Positions 17,713-26,514 of a stretch of DNA of 64,000 bases are shown piece by piece (the first letter of the stretch is position 1; each line of letters opens with the position of its first letter). The notes beneath the pieces are model-generated. The model was not told the DNA's origin and made no database searches. It saw only the letters and a list, made by a program, of their open reading frames with translations. A program made the translations under genes and the position numbers. The stretch spans positions 1 to 64,000 of the forward strand of contig JBAXKZ010000005.1 of the NCBI GenBank assembly GCA_037135095.1, read 5' to 3'. This DNA is from CAIMZW01 sp037135095 (GTDB lineage Bacteria; Actinomycetota; Actinomycetes; Nanopelagicales; Nanopelagicaceae).

Positions 17713-18987
17713 ATGCCAGGTACTACGGCGCGCGATGCCTTCCGGATTGTCGGCGGGGCTCGGCTGGTGGGCGAGGTACACGTTTCTGGTGCCAAAAATT
17801 CGGCGCTGAAATTAATGGCTGCCTCGTTGTTGGCAGTTGGCAAGAGCACATTTTTAAATGTCCCCGATATCGCCGACGTCGAAATTATGTCGGAACTATT
17901 AATCCGTCTAGGTTGCAGTGTTGAGTACGATCGGGAAAGTTTGTCACTAACGATCGATGTTCCCGCTGAACCAGGTTTTCGCGCTGATTACGATCTAGTG
18001 CGAAAAATGCGCGCCTCCATAAATGTGCTGGGACCTCTGGTTACCCGAATTGGCCGAGCAGAGGTAGCGCTGCCGGGTGGCGATGCGATCGGCTCCCGCG
18101 GGCTTGATTTCCATATTAAGGGTTTGAAAGAGCTAGGTGCGCAGGCACATTCTGAACATGGATATGTAATTGCAACGGCTCCCAACGGCCTCACAGGTGC
18201 AAGCGTCTTATTAGATTTCCCCAGCGTAGGCGCCACCGAGAACATCATGACCGCCGCGGTCTTAGCCCATGGGGTAACAACTATAGATAACGCCGCTCGT
18301 GAACCAGATGTTGTGGACTTGGGTGAATTCTTAATTGCAATGGGTGCCAATATTGAAGGCCTCGGGACCCCGCTGATAACGATTACCGGGGTCCCTAAAT
18401 TGCATCCCGCAGTTCACGCCACACTCTGTGACCGAATCGTGGCCGGAACTTGGGCTTTTGCTGCAGCCATTACACAGGGCGACATAACAATTATTGGTGG
18501 CCGAGCCGAACATTTAGAGTTGCCGCTAGATAAATTGGTAGCTGCCGGTGCGGTGGTTACTACTACGGCTAATGGCTTCCGGGTAAAGATGGACCGCAGG
18601 CCGAACGCCTTTGATATTGCGACCCTTCCCTATCCAGGATTTCCAACCGACCTGCAGCCAATGGCGATTTCGCTCAACGCCATTGCCGATGGCGATTCGA
18701 TCGTGACTGAAAATGTCTTTGAAGGTCGATTTATGTTTGTGAACGAATTAAAACGCTTGGGCGCCAACATCCAAGTCGATGGCCACCATGCCGCTATCTC
18801 CGGAGTAACTCACCTATCGGGCGCGCCAGTAGTTGCTACCGATATCAGAGCAGGGGCTGGTTTAATTTTGGCGGCGTTAGTTAGTGAAGGTGAAACTATT
18901 GTTGAAGATGGCTTCCACATTGATCGTGGTTATCCAGGTTTTGCAAAAGCCCTCTGCTCGCTAGGAGCAGAGGTTTCTAGAATCTAG
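17713..18987 (+). CDS. murA: UDP-N-acetylglucosamine 1-carboxyvinyltransferase
   Basis: MurA adds enolpyruvate to UDP-GlcNAc, the first committed step of peptidoglycan synthesis. The 424-residue protein shows the EPT repeats, with SGAKNSALKLMAASLL near the N-terminus. In the active-site loop LPGGDAIGSRGLDFH the residue normally Cys (C115 in E. coli) is Asp124, as in mycobacteria, where it gives intrinsic fosfomycin resistance. I chose the ATG at 17713 because GGGG lies ten bases upstream; an ATG at 17680 would add 11 residues. The stop overlaps the convergent atpC stop in CTAG. Confidence 0.95.
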   Translation: MPGTTARDAFRIVGGARLVGEVHVSGAKNSALKLMAASLLAVGKSTFLNVPDIADVEIMSELLIRLGCSVEYDRESLSLTIDVPAEPGFRADYDLVRKMRASINVLGPLVTRIGRAEVALPGGDAIGSRGLDFHIKGLKELGAQAHSEHGYVIATAPNGLTGASVLLDFPSVGATENIMTAAVLAHGVTTIDNAAREPDVVDLGEFLIAMGANIEGLGTPLITITGVPKLHPAVHATLCDRIVAGTWAFAAAITQGDITIIGGRAEHLELPLDKLVAAGAVVTTTANGFRVKMDRRPNAFDIATLPYPGFPTDLQPMAISLNAIADGDSIVTENVFEGRFMFVNELKRLGANIQVDGHHAAISGVTHLSGAPVVATDIRAGAGLILAALVSEGETIVEDGFHIDRGYPGFAKALCSLGAEVSRI

Positions 18988-19241
18988 TTGGTGCGCTCGC
19001 CCAGAATTGAAACTCGATTCTTGGAGACTGAAATGAAGCCGCCATGGATTTCAAAATCCACTTTTTCACCAGTGGCACTCTTGATGGAAACGGTGCCATC
19101 TACTAGTACCCCGAGCAACGGTGCGTGATCTGGCAAAATTCCCAAATCGCCCTCAAGAGTTCGAGCTGAAACCATAGTGGCCTCACCCGACCAGACCCGC
19201 TTCTCTGGCGAAACTACTTCAACCGTTAAGTTGCTGGCCAT
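18984..19241 (-). CDS. atpC: ATP synthase epsilon subunit, short form
   Basis: At 85 residues this subunit contains only the N-terminal beta-sandwich (LTVEVVSPEKRVWSGEA through GGFISVSKNRVSIL). The C-terminal helical hairpin found in the usual 120-140 residue epsilon is absent. The sandwich suffices to bind gamma and the c-ring; the missing hairpin is the part that inhibits ATP hydrolysis in many bacteria. The start at 19241 follows the atpD stop by five bases, and an upstream in-frame extension has no similarity. The stop is forced, and its codon overlaps the murA stop. Confidence 0.92.
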   Translation of the reverse strand: MASNLTVEVVSPEKRVWSGEATMVSARTLEGDLGILPDHAPLLGVLVDGTVSIKSATGEKVDFEIHGGFISVSKNRVSILGERTN

Positions 19242-19246
19242 TTGTA

Positions 19247-20683
19247 TTAGGCCTTTGCCAATTCGGCAGCTCGGCGTTCTACATCTTCCAAGCCACCACA
19301 CATAAAGAAGGCCTGCTCTGGAACGTGGTCATACTTTCCATCAGCCAAAGCTTCGAATGCTTCAATGGTTTCTGAAAGTGGTACGAAGGAACCTTCGATA
19401 CCGGTGAAGACCTTTGCGACGAAGGTGTTCTGAGATAGGAAGCGCTGAATACGGCGAGCACGGCCCACCAAGATTCGGTCATCTTCAGAAAGTTCATCAA
19501 TACCAAGAATGGCGATGATGTCCTGAAGATCCTTGTAGCGCTGCAGAATCTGCTTTACCCGGTTAGCAACACGGAAGTGGTGCTCGCCGATGTAGCGCGG
19601 ATCCAAGATGCGAGAAGTGGAGTCCAGTGGATCCACAGCTGGGTAGATACCAAGCTCGGAGATTGGACGAGAAAGCACCGTGGTGGCATCTAAGTGCGCG
19701 AAAGTAGTGTGTGGCGCTGGGTCGGTGATGTCATCGGCAGGGACATAAATTGCCTGCATCGAAGTAATCGAGTGGCCACGGGTTGAAGTGATTCGCTCCT
19801 GGAGCTGACCCATTTCATCGGCAAGTGTTGGCTGATATCCAACGGCAGATGGCATACGTCCTAGCAGGGTTGAAACTTCAGAACCAGCTTGGGTAAAGCG
19901 GAAGATGTTATCGATGAAGAGAAGTACATCTTGCTTCTGAACATCGCGGAAGTACTCGGCCATCGTTAACGCAGAAAGCGCAACGCGAAGACGGGTCCCT
20001 GGTGGCTCATCCATCTGGCCGAAGACCAAGGCGGTCTTGTTGATAACGCCGGTTTCAGTCATTTCAAGAAAGAGGTCGTTACCTTCACGGGTTCGCTCAC
20101 CGACGCCGGCGAATACTGAAACGCCACCGAAGTTCTCGGCTACGCGGTAGATCATCTCCTGGATCAGAACGGTCTTGCCGACACCGGCTCCGCCGAAGAG
20201 ACCAATCTTTCCACCGCGAACATACGGTGTTAGGAGATCAATTACTTTGATACCGGTCTCAAACATTTCAGTCTTTGATTCCAACTGATCGAATGCCGGT
20301 GCGGTGCGGTGAATCGGCCAACGCTCTTTGATATCCAATGAGGAGGTCGGTACATCTAGGGATTCGCCCAAGGTATTGAAGACGTGACCTTTAGTGACAT
20401 CGCCGACGGGCACGCTAATAGCCGAGCCGGTGTCAGAGACAGCAGAGCCACGAACCATGCCATCGGTAGGTTGCATCGAGATGGCGCGGACCAAGTTATC
20501 GCCAATGTGTTGCGCGACTTCTAGAGTCAACATGCGAACCTCGCCAGCGAGCTCCACATTGACGTGGAGGGCGTTGAAGATTGCTGGCATCGCGTCGGCT
20601 GGGAATTCAATATCCACAACCGGTCCGATAACGCGTGCTACGCGCCCAACTCCTGCAGCTCCTTGAGTTCCTTGAGACATCAT
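19247..20683 (-). CDS. atpD: ATP synthase F1 beta subunit
   Basis: This 478-residue catalytic subunit carries the P-loop GGAGVGKTVLIQEM (about 165), the GERTREGNDL segment with the catalytic Glu, and DNIFRFTQAGSEVS. Three beta subunits alternate with alpha in the F1 head. The first ATG at 20683 overlaps the atpG stop in ATGA; a second ATG follows immediately. It belongs to the conserved operon atpB-E-F-H-A-G-D-C. Confidence 0.98.
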   Translation of the reverse strand: MMSQGTQGAAGVGRVARVIGPVVDIEFPADAMPAIFNALHVNVELAGEVRMLTLEVAQHIGDNLVRAISMQPTDGMVRGSAVSDTGSAISVPVGDVTKGHVFNTLGESLDVPTSSLDIKERWPIHRTAPAFDQLESKTEMFETGIKVIDLLTPYVRGGKIGLFGGAGVGKTVLIQEMIYRVAENFGGVSVFAGVGERTREGNDLFLEMTETGVINKTALVFGQMDEPPGTRLRVALSALTMAEYFRDVQKQDVLLFIDNIFRFTQAGSEVSTLLGRMPSAVGYQPTLADEMGQLQERITSTRGHSITSMQAIYVPADDITDPAPHTTFAHLDATTVLSRPISELGIYPAVDPLDSTSRILDPRYIGEHHFRVANRVKQILQRYKDLQDIIAILGIDELSEDDRILVGRARRIQRFLSQNTFVAKVFTGIEGSFVPLSETIEAFEALADGKYDHVPEQAFFMCGGLEDVERRAAELAKA

Positions 20684-21588
20684 TCGCTCCCTGCGCTAGC
20701 TGAGGCAAGCGCATCTGCGCCGCCCACGATTTCACTGATTTCTTGGGTAATTTCGGCCTGACGAGCAGCGTTCGCTAGTCGGGTCAAAGATTTAATTAGC
20801 TCATCAGCATTATCAGTTGCTGACTTCATGGCGCGACGACGAGCAGCATGCTCAGAAGCGGCCGACTGGAGCATCGCATTAAAGACGCGAGCTTCGACAT
20901 AACGAGGGAGCAGCGCATTCAAAACATCCACTGGATTTGGCTCAAATTCATACATCGGCAATAGCCCGCTAGGCGCTTGCGTCTCAACAACTTCCAGCGG
21001 AAGCATGCGCTTCGCGGCTGGTGTTTGAGTCATCATCGACATGAATTCGGTATAAACGATATGTAGTTCATCAACGCCATGGCTTTGCGCATCGGAATCA
21101 GCCAAAAAAGCGCCGATCAGCGAATCTGAAATCTCTTTAGCATGCGCATAGGTTGGATTGTCAGAGAAACCAGTCCAAGAGTTAGCAATTGCGCGATTTC
21201 TAAAGCGATAAAAGTTAACGGCTTTTCGGCCAACCAAATACGCCTCGACGTTTAACCCGCGTTCTCTTAAAAGCGCGCTCAATTGATCGCCTTCTTTGAT
21301 CGCAGCGTTGGAATAAGCGCCAGCCATACCTCGATCTGCAGTGATAATTAAAACTGCAGCCCGCTTTGGATTGCTGTGCGGTGTCGTCAAAGGATGATTA
21401 GTATTGGAAAACGATGCCACAGCGGTGACGGCACGAGTTAACTCCGTTGCATACGGCGATGAGGCTGCGACCCGTTGTTGCGCCTTGACGATCCGAGAAG
21501 CAGAGATTAACTCCATAGCTTTCGTGATCTTCTTGGTCGCTTTAACGGAGCGCATCCGTCGGCGATAAATACGAAGTTGAGCACCCAT
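20680..21588 (-). CDS. atpG: ATP synthase F1 gamma subunit
   Basis: This 302-residue central-stalk subunit has the typical coiled-coil ends: MGAQLRIYRRRMRSVKATKK at the start and ATDNADELIKSLTRLANAAR near the C-terminus. It rotates inside alpha3-beta3 and links to the c-ring. The gene starts three bases after atpA and overlaps atpD by four bases. Confidence 0.97.
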   Translation of the reverse strand: MGAQLRIYRRRMRSVKATKKITKAMELISASRIVKAQQRVAASSPYATELTRAVTAVASFSNTNHPLTTPHSNPKRAAVLIITADRGMAGAYSNAAIKEGDQLSALLRERGLNVEAYLVGRKAVNFYRFRNRAIANSWTGFSDNPTYAHAKEISDSLIGAFLADSDAQSHGVDELHIVYTEFMSMMTQTPAAKRMLPLEVVETQAPSGLLPMYEFEPNPVDVLNALLPRYVEARVFNAMLQSAASEHAARRRAMKSATDNADELIKSLTRLANAARQAEITQEISEIVGGADALASASAGSE

Positions 21589-21591
21589 GAG

Positions 21592-23232
21592 TTACTTCTT
21601 CACCGCCGGAACCTGACGAGTAATGGTTTCGTTGCCTTCAGAATCGAGGGCATCGGCTGGAGCTTCATTTACTGGCGCAGCGCCGGTGGCGGCAAACTGA
21701 CCTTTGAAGACGGTAATCGCTTCATCAAGGGAAGCAACGGTGTCATCGGTTAGTTCGCGAGTATTAGTAATAACATCGATGATGCCCGAACGCTCACGTG
21801 CTAAGAAGTCCAAGAACTCAGCTTCAAAGCGGCGGATATCGGCAACTGGAATTGAATCCATTTTGCCGGTGGTACCTGCCCAGATTGAAGCAACTTCTTG
21901 TGCGACTGAATAAGGTGAATATTGACCCTGTTTTAGCAGTTCAACCATTCGCGCACCGCGCTCTAGTTGTGCTTTTGAAGCAGCATCTAGGTCAGAACCG
22001 AAGGCGGCGAATGCTTCGAGCTCACGGTACTGAGCCAAGTCCAAACGAAGACGACCAGCGATCTTCTTCATTGCTTTGGTCTGTGCTGAACCACCAACGC
22101 GAGATACTGAAATACCTACGTTGATTGCCGGACGAACGCCAGCGTTGAACAAGTCAGTCTCTAGGAAGCACTGACCATCAGTAATTGAAATTACGTTGGT
22201 AGGAATGAAGGCCGAAACGTCATTTCCTTTGGTTTCAATGATTGGCAATCCAGTCATGGAGCCGCCGCCGAGCTCATCAGAGAGCTTTGCGCAACGTTCC
22301 AAAAGACGGGAGTGCAAGTAGAAAACATCGCCAGGGTAGGCCTCGCGACCTGGAGGGCGACGAAGTAATAACGAGACGGAGCGATAAGCCTCGGCTTGCT
22401 TTGAAAGATCATCAAACACAATTAGGACATGCTCGCCCTTGTACATCCAGTGCTGGCCAATCGCCGAACCGGTGTAAGGAGCTAAGTATTTGAAGCCAGC
22501 TGGATCTGAGGCTGGTGAAGCAACAATGGTTGTGTACTCCATAGCGCCAGCTTCTTCCAATGCGCCCTTAACAGAGGCAATGGTTGAACCCTTTTGACCA
22601 ATAGCAACATAAATACATTTAACTTGCTTCTTGGGATCGCCCGACTTCCAGTTAGCTTTCTGGTTAATGATGGTGTCGATGGCGATTGCAGTCTTGCCAG
22701 TCTGACGGTCACCAATAATTAGCTGACGTTGTCCGCGACCAATGGCAGTCATGGCATCGATAGCTTTGATACCAGTCTGAAGTGGTTCCTTAACAGGTTG
22801 GCGCTCAACAACCGAAGGTGCCTGAAGTTCCAAAGCACGCGTGGCTTCGGCAACGATCTCGCCTTTACCATCAATTGGACGACCAAGTGGGTCCACGACG
22901 CGGCCAAGGAAGCCGTCGCCGACAGGAACAGAGAGGATCTCGCCAGTACGTCGAACAGAAGTACCTTCTTCGATGCCGGTGAATTCACCGAGGATAACTA
23001 CACCGATTTCGCGCACGTCGAGGTTTAGCGCCAGACCTAAAGTTCCATTTTCGAACTTAAGCAGTTCGTTGGTCATCGTTGAAGGCAAGCCCTCAATACG
23101 TGCGATGCCATCGCCAGCTTCGGTAACAGTGCCGATCTCATCGCGAGCCGCAGCACCCGGATTGTAAGAGGCAACGTGCTTAGCAAGCGCGTCGCGAATC
23201 TCTTCGGGCCGGATCGTGAGTTCCGCCATCAT
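21592..23232 (-). CDS. atpA: ATP synthase F1 alpha subunit
   Basis: This 546-residue non-catalytic nucleotide-binding subunit has the P-loop GDRQTGKTAIAIDT (about 170) and the alpha-specific segment LLLRRPPGREAYPGDVFYLHSRLLER. The acidic and polar C-terminal extension beyond about 510 is usual in Actinobacteria. Two ATGs in tandem (23232 and 23229) follow GAGGGAGAAG, a strong ribosome-binding site; the second has the better spacing. Confidence 0.98.
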   Translation of the reverse strand: MMAELTIRPEEIRDALAKHVASYNPGAAARDEIGTVTEAGDGIARIEGLPSTMTNELLKFENGTLGLALNLDVREIGVVILGEFTGIEEGTSVRRTGEILSVPVGDGFLGRVVDPLGRPIDGKGEIVAEATRALELQAPSVVERQPVKEPLQTGIKAIDAMTAIGRGQRQLIIGDRQTGKTAIAIDTIINQKANWKSGDPKKQVKCIYVAIGQKGSTIASVKGALEEAGAMEYTTIVASPASDPAGFKYLAPYTGSAIGQHWMYKGEHVLIVFDDLSKQAEAYRSVSLLLRRPPGREAYPGDVFYLHSRLLERCAKLSDELGGGSMTGLPIIETKGNDVSAFIPTNVISITDGQCFLETDLFNAGVRPAINVGISVSRVGGSAQTKAMKKIAGRLRLDLAQYRELEAFAAFGSDLDAASKAQLERGARMVELLKQGQYSPYSVAQEVASIWAGTTGKMDSIPVADIRRFEAEFLDFLARERSGIIDVITNTRELTDDTVASLDEAITVFKGQFAATGAAPVNEAPADALDSEGNETITRQVPAVKK

Positions 23233-23269
23233 CTTCTCCCTCTAACTAAGTGGATCTTTTGTTGAAAAA

Positions 23270-24097
23270 TTAACCTACGAGCTCTCGGCTCGCCTCTGCT
23301 AACCGATTGACAATGGTGCCGTCGATAATTTCATCGGCAAATCGAATTGCGACGCCACCGATTACGGCAGCATCAATTTCAATATTTACGTGAACTGGCT
23401 GTCCGATTTGCTTGGTGAGCGCGTTTGTGAGCTTCTCACGCTGCGCTGGAGTCAACGCGATTGCAGTACGGACATGTGCGGTGATGCGATTTCGGCGAGC
23501 AGCCACGGCGTGCGAGTAGGCAGCAATCGCTTGCTCGATACTACGTCCGCGAAGACCAGCAACTAGCGCATTCAGTAACCGAACGGTCGAGGCGCTGAAC
23601 TTGCCAGCAAATAGCGTGGCAACAAGAGCCTGCTTATGTTCTGAGTCATCGGCGCTGGAGTTAAGTGCCTGACGAAGATCGCCATTTGCGATTAATAATC
23701 TAGAGAGTTCAAAGATTTCATCCTGAACTCGATCTAACTCTAAGTTGTGATTAGCGGCTGAGCTTTCGGCTTCAACTGCAATCTGCTCAATGGCATCTGC
23801 AAGTTCTAGCGGAGATGACCATCGAAGAGAAACGGCAGCTATAACTAGTTCAAGCGCAACCGAACCAATGCCCTTACCGAAGAGATCGGTGATGAGTGCA
23901 CTCTTAGCTGGAATATCTCTCGAAGGGTCAGTTAGCGCCCGGCGCAATCCGATTGACGAATTGAGGGTCGTTAGAACTCTAAAGAGATCAGCAGATGCGG
24001 TGGCACAGTCGGCTGCGGCGAGAGTTTTGATTTTCTCGTCGAGCGTTCCACGAAGGTTCGCCAAAGATTGACGACTGCTGCCACCCAGAATAATCAT
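23270..24097 (-). CDS. atpH: ATP synthase F1 delta subunit
   Basis: This 275-residue delta subunit forms the peripheral-stalk contact with the top of F1. The C-terminal part (ALTPAQREKLTNALTKQIGQ through GGVAIRFADEIIDGTI) is the conserved OSCP/delta signature. The chain is about 90 residues longer than E. coli delta, as in other Actinobacteria. It is separate from atpF, unlike the b-delta fusion of mycobacteria. The start overlaps the atpF stop by one base (TAATG). Confidence 0.95.
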   Translation of the reverse strand: MIILGGSSRQSLANLRGTLDEKIKTLAAADCATASADLFRVLTTLNSSIGLRRALTDPSRDIPAKSALITDLFGKGIGSVALELVIAAVSLRWSSPLELADAIEQIAVEAESSAANHNLELDRVQDEIFELSRLLIANGDLRQALNSSADDSEHKQALVATLFAGKFSASTVRLLNALVAGLRGRSIEQAIAAYSHAVAARRNRITAHVRTAIALTPAQREKLTNALTKQIGQPVHVNIEIDAAVIGGVAIRFADEIIDGTIVNRLAEASRELVG

Positions 24098-24627
24098 TAC
24101 TTGCTCTTCTCCAAGTCATCCAAGAAGCGATCAACAATCCGAGATTGTCGAACCTGGTCATCTAAAGCTTCTCCGACAATTTTGGAGGCGAGCTCAGTTG
24201 CGAGCGCACCAACTTCATTGCGAAGGGAAGTAATCGCTTGTTGACGTTCTGCTTCGATCGAGGCATGAGCTGCTGCGGTGATCCGAGTAGCTTCTTCCTG
24301 CGCTTTGGCACGGAGATCATCGATGATGGCGGCGCCTTGGACGCGAGCCTCTTCGCGAATCTGTTGTGCTTCCCCGCGGGCTTCAGTTAGTTGAGCGGTG
24401 TACTGAACCAAGGCAGCTTGTGCCTCTCGTTGAGCGCGCTCAGCCTTTTCGATGCCACCCTGGATTGCTTCAGTGCGAGCCGCGAATGCCTTTTCAAACA
24501 TCGGCACGACTTTGGCACGGAGCACCAAGAAGAGCGCGCTGAAGGCGATAAAGCCGACAATCAACTCTGCGACATGCGGAACCAGCGGATTAACAGTTGC
24601 CTCCGCGGCTACGGTTCTCAAACTCAT
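24097..24627 (-). CDS. atpF: ATP synthase Fo b subunit
   Basis: This 176-residue subunit has one N-terminal membrane span (about 17-38, ELIVGFIAFSALFLVLR) followed by a long Ala/Glu/Arg/Gln-rich coiled coil that forms the peripheral stalk. It lies 18 bases downstream of atpE and is coupled to atpH by a one-base overlap. Confidence 0.96.
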   Translation of the reverse strand: MSLRTVAAEATVNPLVPHVAELIVGFIAFSALFLVLRAKVVPMFEKAFAARTEAIQGGIEKAERAQREAQAALVQYTAQLTEARGEAQQIREEARVQGAAIIDDLRAKAQEEATRITAAAHASIEAERQQAITSLRNEVGALATELASKIVGEALDDQVRQSRIVDRFLDDLEKSK

Positions 24628-24645
24628 CTGGTCAGAAACCTTAGA

Positions 24646-24849
24646 TTAGAGAACGAACGCGAGTACGAGGCCGAAAAGCGCCAACGCTTCTGCCAAGGCG
24701 AAGCCAAGGAATGCGATTGGCTGCAAGACGCTACGTGCTTCTGGTTGACGTGCGACGCCGCTGATGTAAGCCGCGAAGATCATTCCAGTTGCAATTGCAG
24801 GTCCGATTGCAGATAGGCCATAACCGACCAGGTTTAGTGTGCCTTTCAT
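24646..24849 (-). CDS. atpE: ATP synthase Fo c subunit
   Basis: This 67-residue hairpin of two membrane helices has the loop ARQPEA and the proton-binding carboxylate Glu54 in FALAEALALFG. The Gln and Thr ligands of sodium-type c-rings are not evident, so a proton ring is most likely. Copies of this protein form the rotor ring. A ribosome-binding site (AAGG, about nine bases upstream) precedes the ATG, and 75 bases separate it from atpB. Confidence 0.97.
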   Translation of the reverse strand: MKGTLNLVGYGLSAIGPAIATGMIFAAYISGVARQPEARSVLQPIAFLGFALAEALALFGLVLAFVL

Positions 24850-24924
24850 CTTTGTTGCCTTTCCCTTATTTATGTAGTTACTAACTAGCGAAAGCTAATC
24901 AGATTCTCGTGCGTAAAACTGTGG

Positions 24925-25710
24925 TTAGTGCTCGTCAGACAATGCTCCAGCGATAAAGAGTGCTGTTAGCAAAGTAAAAATGTAGGCCTGTAGGCATTGG
25001 ACCATGAACTCAAAGAAGGTCATTCCAATTCCGAAGGCGAAAGCAAATGGTGCGATTAGTTTCAAACCGATAACACCGCGAATCAAGTGATCGCCGCCCA
25101 TGATGAAGACCAACAACAAAAGGTGGCCAGCGAACATATTGGCAAAGAGCCGAAGTGAGAGCGTTAGAGGTCGAACCAAAAAGAAGGTAGCGATTTCGAT
25201 CGGGGTCAACAGAATGTAAACCGCTTTTGGAACGCCGGGCATGAAGGCAATTCCCTTTAGATACTTGCCAAGACCCTGCTTCTTAATTCCAACGGCATGG
25301 AAGATCACAAACGAGAAGACCGCTAAAACATACGGAAAGCTAACGTGCGACATCGAGGGAAATTGCAAAAAGGGCACGATGCCAAAGACGTTATTGGTAA
25401 GAATGAAAGTGAAGAGCGTGAAAAGGAAGGGGACAAAGCGCATGAACTCGTGGCCGATGATCTCTTCGCCAATATCGTTTCGAACGAAGGCGTAGATCGA
25501 CTCTCCGGCGAATTGCAGCTTGCTTGGAACAACAAGAGCTTTGCGAGAAGAGGCAATGAAAAATGCGGAAATTACTAAAACTGAAAGTAGAACCAAAAAG
25601 ACTGGCTTAGTTGAGTATGCGTTGTTGCCGATGATTGGGGGCAAATTGAAGTCGGCGGTGCTCGGTGGGACGAAACCGGCGCCACTGCCAGCCATCTGGA
25701 ACAAGCTCAC
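24925..25710 (-). CDS. atpB: ATP synthase Fo a subunit
   Basis: This subunit of about 261 residues holds the proton half-channels. The essential Arg lies in LTLSLRLFANMFAGHLL, and the C-terminal helices end with QAYIFTLLTALFIAGAL. I prefer the GTG at 25710 because AGGGG lies six bases before it; a GTG at 25716 and an ATG at 25695 are alternatives. Two small membrane-protein genes precede it. Confidence 0.96.
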   Translation of the reverse strand: MSLFQMAGSGAGFVPPSTADFNLPPIIGNNAYSTKPVFLVLLSVLVISAFFIASSRKALVVPSKLQFAGESIYAFVRNDIGEEIIGHEFMRFVPFLFTLFTFILTNNVFGIVPFLQFPSMSHVSFPYVLAVFSFVIFHAVGIKKQGLGKYLKGIAFMPGVPKAVYILLTPIEIATFFLVRPLTLSLRLFANMFAGHLLLLVFIMGGDHLIRGVIGLKLIAPFAFAFGIGMTFFEFMVQCLQAYIFTLLTALFIAGALSDEH

Positions 25711-25828
25711 AAACACCCCTGGTCATCAAAATGAGAAATCGATGGGAATACGAACGAACCCTATTGGGAGTTGGGAAAAATCAACAAATTTAACCTCGCC
25801 TTAGCTGCTGTGAGATAAGACAAGGGGT

Positions 25829-26020
25829 TTACTTTCGGCCGAACCGAAGCCAGACCAAGTACATAGAGGCGCCACCGCCTAAAAGCAGGCCAATTAAAAG
25901 AAAGAAATGAGTCCCCAGCCAATGGTCGAGGGCGGCACCAATTCCACCCCAAATGATTAAACCAGAGAGGAGATACCCCATGATTGACCAGAGCGCACCT
26001 TCTTCGCCGCCTGTAGCCAT
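25829..26020 (-). CDS. AtpZ/AtpI-like small membrane protein
   Basis: This 63-residue protein has two hydrophobic helices (about 9-31 and 37-57) joined by ALDHWLGTH, a layout typical of the AtpZ-type proteins encoded at the head of atp operons. Such proteins are thought to help c-ring assembly or ion uptake. The ATG follows a perfect AGGAGG five bases upstream. The position between the AtpI-like gene and atpB supports the call more than the sequence alone. Confidence 0.72.
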   Translation of the reverse strand: MATGGEEGALWSIMGYLLSGLIIWGGIGAALDHWLGTHFFLLIGLLLGGGASMYLVWLRFGRK

Positions 26021-26065
26021 CGAAACCTCCTACCGTTCTTAAGCTGAAAAGATAACTGCTGAGCG

Positions 26066-26503
26066 TTATTGCTTGGGTGGCAATGGTAACTGGAAACGGA
26101 GCCGCAGAAATGCCCGGATCTCCCCCGCCAGCCAGACGGCCGTGATCGTCAGCGCAGCGGCGGCAAAACTGGGGCGGTCTACCGCAGCCTTTGAAGTGGT
26201 CTTTGTGACCACCAAGAGAAATGCTCCAAGCAGGATCACTTTGGCAAAGTAAGAGAACATCGCCAGCGCCATTGTGGCCATCGGATCTAGTTCTCGGGTC
26301 AGGCGCGAAACCGCCAAATGCACCGAAAAGAAGAGAATTACCGTAAAGCCAGCTAAGAGCGCGCCCCAGAATCCTGGGCGGCCGCGGAAGAAGCTAGCCA
26401 GAACGATCCCGAGCAAGGCGACTACGGCAGCTGGAACCACTGCCCCTTTCCAGAGCGACTCCTCGCCAGCCTGAGTGCTTGGATCTTTCGAAGTTTTTGA
26501 CAT
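26066..26503 (-). CDS. atpI: AtpI-like ATP synthase assembly protein
   Basis: This 145-residue protein has four predicted membrane segments after a polar N-terminus. It occupies the same position as M. tuberculosis Rv1303, between wecA and atpB, and resembles subunit I, a c-ring assembly factor. An AGGAG site lies before the ATG. Subunit I is poorly conserved, so the call rests on topology and position. Confidence 0.7.
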   Translation of the reverse strand: MSKTSKDPSTQAGEESLWKGAVVPAAVVALLGIVLASFFRGRPGFWGALLAGFTVILFFSVHLAVSRLTRELDPMATMALAMFSYFAKVILLGAFLLVVTKTTSKAAVDRPSFAAAALTITAVWLAGEIRAFLRLRFQLPLPPKQ

Positions 26504-26514
26504 CGGGCTCCTAA

